From assembly GCA_003561825.1 (NCBI GenBank), contig PWVO01000050.1, forward strand, positions 1 through 7,312: a stretch of 7,312 nt of DNA, in the 5' to 3' direction. The notes under the pieces were generated by a model that searched no databases, was not told where the DNA came from, and saw nothing but the letters and a program-made list of their open reading frames with translations. This document shows positions 4,381 through 7,312 of the stretch, in pieces (the first letter of the stretch is position 1; each line of letters begins with the position of its first letter). The position numbers and the translations under genes were made by a program. Origin of the DNA: Candidatus Woesearchaeota archaeon. Lineage in GTDB: Archaea > Nanobdellota > Nanobdellia > Woesearchaeales > CG1-02-33-12.

Positions 4381-5013
4381 CTATATAACTGGGATTTTGT
4401 AGCTGGCATTTATCAAAGTTGGTATTGTTGATTTTGGCTTTAAAAACCCGGACTTGTCTATCAGGCTGTAGATTCTGCTAATGAAAGGTGTTTTCTGGCG
4501 TATTTTTGGTTTTGTGTCCTTGATGTATAATGAGGATGATAACCCAAAGCAGAACATGCTTGTGCTGAAGTCTGAGGCTGTGCCTGCCAGAGAGGAATAT
4601 TCATTTGCTGACAGATAAGAATAGAGGCCTAATGCCCCTTTTGCTGCAAAGATTGTTCCTGTAAGGAACAAAGGAAGCCTTGCTTTTTTTGATATTTTTT
4701 CCATGAACAAAAAATAAGAGTTTGTTACTATGAGGCTTTCTCCATCTGAGCTTATGCCTTTTTCATGGTCTCCTTCTATTATTCCGCTTATGTTCTGCAT
4801 GAGGTCATAGCTTATTAAGCCTGTGCTGAGTGCTTTTGTGTAGTAATTCCCACTGCCTCCAATAAATGCTGCAAATGACGGGGTTAGCATTGCTGATGCA
4901 AGAGTGTATCTGCTTTGGCCGCTTTTTTCCCATGAATCTACTAGCTTTGAATACTGAGAATGTATGTGGCTATCTGCATAGTCCCATGCTTTTACTATTT
5001 TTTCAATTCCCAT
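4381..5013 (-). CDS. Hypothetical membrane-associated protein, 210 aa
   Basis: I do not recognise this protein. It has a soluble, charged N-terminus (residues 1-35, containing WDYADSHIHSQYSKLVDSWE), then weakly hydrophobic, Gly/Ser/Ala-rich stretches that probably cross or enter the membrane: about 36-55 (LASAMLTPSFAAFIGGSG), 60-75, 112-134 (LPLFLTGTIFAAKGALGLY) and 142-163 (TSMFCFGLSSSLYI). A basic C-terminal tail follows (KDTKPKIRQK onward). There is no cleavable signal peptide and no catalytic motif that I can name. The start at 5013 has no Shine-Dalgarno site, but TATATAT at 5036-5042 is centred 26 nt upstream, which fits a leaderless transcript. It is divergent from the 281-aa membrane-protein gene and ends 194 bp before eS19, so it is probably a single-gene unit. 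Helix boundaries are by eye. Confidence 0.7.
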   Translation of the reverse strand: MGIEKIVKAWDYADSHIHSQYSKLVDSWEKSGQSRYTLASAMLTPSFAAFIGGSGNYYTKALSTGLISYDLMQNISGIIEGDHEKGISSDGESLIVTNSYFLFMEKISKKARLPLFLTGTIFAAKGALGLYSYLSANEYSSLAGTASDFSTSMFCFGLSSSLYIKDTKPKIRQKTPFISRIYSLIDKSGFLKPKSTIPTLINASYKIPVI

Positions 5014-5035
5014 TGGGCCAATATCACTGAACTGG

Positions 5036-5042
5036 TATATAT
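5036..5042 (-). promoter_or_regulatory. TATA box of the 210-aa membrane-protein gene
   Basis: The minus strand reads CCATATATACC, centred 26 nt before the ATG at 5013, so transcription should begin at or next to the start codon (leaderless). The start codon region also contains ATTGGGCCAAT (5012-5022), a short perfect inverted repeat at the predicted transcription start. Confidence 0.5.
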
Positions 5043-5076
5043 GGTTTTTGATGGCTAATACCGATTGCCTAGAAAA

Positions 5077-5090
5077 TTATATATATAATA
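5077..5090 (+). promoter_or_regulatory. Candidate TATA box for the 281-aa membrane-protein gene
   Basis: TTATATATATAATA is centred about 25 nt before the ATG at 5108, matching the leaderless geometry of neighbouring genes. If the gene instead began at the ATG at 5051, this stretch would be coding (it reads NYIYNI), an unusual use of a TA repeat. It therefore favours 5108, though the AT-rich setting makes the match weak evidence. Confidence 0.4.
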
Positions 5091-5107
5091 TAGCTAAATT
5101 AATTTTC

Positions 5108-5953
5108 ATGAAACATTTTTTGTTGGGTTTTTTAGGGATTGCAGTCACTTTATTGGGGTTTATCTTATCATTTGATATTTTTCTGCATTATACTGTTATT
5201 TTTGTATTCGGATGGCTCTGCTTAATGCTGTTTTTCAATGAAAAGTACTTTAATAACTCAAACCTGAAGATTATAGCAAAAAGCAGATTCATACTGCTAT
5301 TATTAGTGTTGGGAACAATCATTACTTTGATAATTGAATACATTGGGGCATATCTATCTCCTGCCTGGTTTTACTCTTTTGATTTTTTTAATTTCAGATA
5401 TGACTTCTGGTTCTCAATAGGTGCTTACATAATGTATATTCCCTCAGCTTATGAAACATTCACTCTTATAGGAAATATAACAAAAATAAAAGTTAAACAA
5501 AGAAAGAATTATCAACAGCTAATGAATTATTTTTTAATTATTTCAGTATTTTTGATGTTTCTTCCTTTCTTTTGGTCAAGCGAAAGATACCCAGGGCTTG
5601 CATTCTGCTTTTTTATCATAGGATTGGTTCTATGTTTGGATTATATGAATTGCAAATTAGGCAAGAGCTCTGTGTTGCTGAATTCATTTAACAGCCTGAA
5701 ATATCTTTTGATTTTTTTTATTACATCCCTGATTTTGTCAATCCCTTCTGAATACACTAATATTATGCAATATGTCTGGACTTATGTTAACATCCCGTTA
5801 ATTCATATTGAGCTTTACAATGTTCCTGTTGCTGTTTTAATTGGATGGATCCCTTTAGTAGGCATCTGGATTAATGTTTTTGAGATAACTAAACACCTTA
5901 CAAATAAGAATCTCGGCCAAAAAAAGAAGTCATATTCTAAAGATAATAAGTAA
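5108..5953 (+). CDS. Polytopic membrane protein with an internal repeat, possibly lycopene-cyclase-like (281 aa)
   Basis: From the ATG at 5108 this is a 281-residue protein with about eight hydrophobic helices (roughly 2-22, 26-43, 60-80, 98-118, 140-155, 163-179, 197-214, 236-257) and a basic tail. The two halves resemble each other: each has EY, then 9-10 residues later W-x-Y, then a proline exactly 25 residues after the W in an IP motif, then ITK. In half one these are Glu77, Trp87, Tyr89, Pro112 and Ile124; in half two Glu215, Trp224, Tyr226, Pro249 and Ile260. A tandem three-helix unit with W-x-Y and IP motifs recalls the CrtYc/CrtYd lycopene cyclase domain, but the conserved P-x-E-E motif is IPSAYE in one half and absent in the other, so cyclase activity is doubtful. 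In-frame ATG 5051 or TTG 5048 would add 19-20 residues. The stop overlaps the methyltransferase tail by 17 bp. Confidence 0.75.
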   Translation: MKHFLLGFLGIAVTLLGFILSFDIFLHYTVIFVFGWLCLMLFFNEKYFNNSNLKIIAKSRFILLLLVLGTIITLIIEYIGAYLSPAWFYSFDFFNFRYDFWFSIGAYIMYIPSAYETFTLIGNITKIKVKQRKNYQQLMNYFLIISVFLMFLPFFWSSERYPGLAFCFFIIGLVLCLDYMNCKLGKSSVLLNSFNSLKYLLIFFITSLILSIPSEYTNIMQYVWTYVNIPLIHIELYNVPVAVLIGWIPLVGIWINVFEITKHLTNKNLGQKKKSYSKDNK

Positions 5954-6575
5954 CAATCAAATCTTCTCCAATACTTTTAAAGATCCTTTTTGTTTGCTTG
6001 GGGATTATCCCATATCCTTCCTGCATCGTCTCTTCTAATTCTTTTTTTGTCTTTATGTTTTCAAACCTCACCCTATTATTTCCATCCTTATCAAGATAAT
6101 TGAATATTGCCTCAAAAATTTTTTTTGAGAAATTTGGACAATTTGAAATCATCTTCTGGTAGCTGTCTTTAAAAGGCTCGCATATAATCAGCTGCTGCTT
6201 TGCTGCATTTAAGGAATTTTCTAAAACTGATCTTTCATTTTCAAAACCCATATGGTGGACTGCATCACATAATACAACTTTGTCAGAAGGGATATACATA
6301 TTTACGTCCAGGGCATTGCCAACACGGACTTCTAGGCCTTTTCTTTGCGCATATCTGATAAATTTCTCATTAATGTCAAATCCTCTATAAGTGCTGGTCG
6401 GATGAAGAAAGCCAGCTAGTTCTGCTATACCACATGCTACATCTAATACTGACTTGCTATGGCCAATCTGCCCAGAGATATAATTATATTTTTTATTATA
6501 GCCTTTTCCGTGAAGAAGCTTTAGGCCAAGCTTATATGCAATAGGCCATTTGTATACAAAGCTTTTTTTTTGCAT
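5937..6575 (-). CDS. Class I SAM-dependent methyltransferase, substrate unknown (212 aa)
   Basis: This 212-residue soluble protein has a Rossmann-type methyltransferase domain. Motif I, the S-adenosylmethionine loop, is SVLDVACGIAELAGFL (42-57); the acidic end of strand 2 is YRGFDINEKFI (63-73, Asp67); a GNALD stretch (87-90) follows strand 3; and the motif IV strand is KVVLCDAVHHMG (99-110), with LIICEPF (129-135) as the next strand. The DAVHH/CEPF pattern is like the UbiE/BioC-type small-molecule methyltransferases, but I cannot name the substrate. A preceding helical segment (WPIAYKLGLKLLHGKGYNKKY) may cap the active site. The ATG at 6575 lacks a Shine-Dalgarno site and lies 27 nt from a TATA box at 6598-6605, so it is probably leaderless. 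A run of nine A directly follows ATGC. It overlaps the convergent membrane-protein gene by 17 bp. Confidence 0.88.
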   Translation of the reverse strand: MQKKSFVYKWPIAYKLGLKLLHGKGYNKKYNYISGQIGHSKSVLDVACGIAELAGFLHPTSTYRGFDINEKFIRYAQRKGLEVRVGNALDVNMYIPSDKVVLCDAVHHMGFENERSVLENSLNAAKQQLIICEPFKDSYQKMISNCPNFSKKIFEAIFNYLDKDGNNRVRFENIKTKKELEETMQEGYGIIPKQTKRIFKSIGEDLIVTYYL

Positions 6576-6597
6576 TTTTTTATGGCGATTAAAGGAG

Positions 6598-6605
6598 TAT
6601 TTAAA
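6598..6605 (-). promoter_or_regulatory. TATA box of the methyltransferase gene
   Basis: The minus strand reads TTTAAATA within ATCTTTAAATACTCC, centred 27 nt before the ATG at 6575. It lies in the 56-bp gap after the nucleotidyltransferase gene, so the methyltransferase probably has its own, leaderless transcript. Confidence 0.55.
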
Positions 6606-6631
6606 GATTTCGATTAGTTGTCACTTAAGAG

Positions 6632-7312
6632 TTATAATGATTGCCAGTTTTTTATTTCTTTTTTCATATAGGAGGTGTATGCTTTGCATTCATCTGCAAT
6701 ATTAAGTATATCTTTTCTTGATATTTTTTTGTATCTTAGCTTTATGGCCTTATGAACAATGTGCCCTTTTTCTTTTGCCATGTGCCTGGCCAGCTTTTTG
6801 TATGACGGATGATACTTGAAATTATAGTTTTTCTCTGCCTCTAATGCTGCTAAGTGAAGTATCAGTTTAGGGAAATTCTGTACTGGAAATGTTGCCTGGC
6901 CTTTTTCAAGATTGTCTAAGTATTTTTCTATTGCCTTTATGTTGTTTTTGGCCTCTTGTTTTGGATTTAGGGGCTTTATTTTTGAGGAATCTGTTTTTTT
7001 GCCCCAAAGCTTTTTGAAATAGGGGAATTTTCTTGCAAAAACCTCTACTCCAAGGATTTTTGCTAATGTTCCTCTTTTTTTTCCTTTTGTAAGCTCATCA
7101 ATGCCAAATCCCCTGAACCTTGTCTCTATTCCGCCGCATAGTTCTTTTTTTAGGTTATGGAATTTTTTGTTAAGCTGGGTTTCTTCCTTGATTATGTCAA
7201 ATTCAGGGGTTACAATCCCAAAAAGGTCTATGTCGCTGTACGGGGTTCTGTCTTCTGTCAGGATTGTGCCTGAAAGATAAAGCGAGATCAGGCCTTTTTG
7301 CTTTAGCTCAGA
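6632..7312 (-). CDS. Nucleotidyltransferase-domain protein, partial (N-terminus outside window)
   Basis: An open frame enters at the window edge and ends at a TAA at 6632-6634, giving 226 residues. Near the visible N-terminus is the pol-beta/MNT nucleotidyltransferase signature: SGTILTEDRT, then YSDIDLFGIV, where the GT replaces the usual G[GS] and Asp27 and Asp29 (fragment numbering) are the two metal-binding acids. IETRF (Glu63) is a candidate for the third acid. After about residue 110 the protein is helical and very basic (KAIEKYLDNLEKGQ, KLILHLAALEAEKNYNFKYH, KLARHMAKEKGH, KKISRKDILNIADECKAY), a layout seen in MNT proteins with a helical or HEPN-like partner domain. It would transfer a nucleotide to a protein, RNA or small molecule; the target cannot be told. 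Roughly 10-30 residues should be missing at the start. It runs in the same direction as the methyltransferase but a promoter separates them. Confidence 0.85.
   Translation of the reverse strand, partial: SELKQKGLISLYLSGTILTEDRTPYSDIDLFGIVTPEFDIIKEETQLNKKFHNLKKELCGGIETRFRGFGIDELTKGKKRGTLAKILGVEVFARKFPYFKKLWGKKTDSSKIKPLNPKQEAKNNIKAIEKYLDNLEKGQATFPVQNFPKLILHLAALEAEKNYNFKYHPSYKKLARHMAKEKGHIVHKAIKLRYKKISRKDILNIADECKAYTSYMKKEIKNWQSL

Noticed and set aside
1..7312. CRISPR array or insertion sequence
   Set aside because: No regularly spaced direct repeats, transposase motifs or terminal inverted repeats were seen anywhere in the window.

Overview
This window is archaeal. It carries eukaryote/archaea-type ribosomal proteins eS19, eL39 and eL31, a PDCD5-family protein, the box H/ACA pseudouridine synthase Cbf5 and a DUF357 protein. 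Archaeal TATA boxes sit about 26 nt upstream of several start codons. The DNA is AT-rich and gene-dense, with overlapping convergent stops and many small unrecognised proteins. The ribosomal proteins have long lysine-rich tails. Together this suggests a DPANN-type archaeon (Woesearchaeota/Pacearchaeota/Nanoarchaeota-like). That placement is inference; no rRNA gene is present to settle it.

Layout. Positions 2-244 (+) hold the 3' end of a DUF357 gene, which overlaps the stop of cbf5 (241-1230, -) by 4 bp. Positions 1300-2049 (-) hold a cluster of small unrecognised genes: a 96-aa protein with a near-perfect Shine-Dalgarno site, an 87-aa protein joined to it by a TAATG stop/start, and a doubtful 60-aa TTG-start ORF that may instead be a frameshifted tail. 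Across a region with a palindromic TATA box lies an unrecognised 153-173-aa protein (2208-2669, +). It runs tail-to-tail, with 5 bp between, into the ribosomal operon (4186 down to 2675, -): eS19, PDCD5, eL39, eL31, with gaps of only 6-8 nt. The 57-aa eL39 gene is easy to miss. The canonical archaeal continuation of this operon (eIF6 and beyond) is absent here.

The 194-bp leader before eS19 contains a TATA box and two perfect inverted repeats. Next come two divergent membrane-protein genes. The minus-strand one (4381-5013) is unrecognised. The plus-strand one (about 5108-5953) has about eight membrane helices and an internal repeat that recalls lycopene-cyclase-type domains. It overlaps by 17 bp the tail of a class I SAM-dependent methyltransferase (5937-6575, -). 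The window ends inside a minus-strand nucleotidyltransferase-domain gene (6632-7312).

How the genes work together. The conserved part serves the ribosome: Cbf5 modifies rRNA, and the four-gene operon supplies ribosomal proteins plus PDCD5. The rest are single genes with no obvious shared pathway. Expression signals fall into two classes. The first gene of the small-protein cluster, its coupled partner, eS19 and eL31 have strong Shine-Dalgarno sites. Four single genes instead have TATA-like boxes about 25-27 nt before the start codon and no Shine-Dalgarno site, which suggests leaderless mRNAs. No tRNA, rRNA, CRISPR array or insertion sequence was found.
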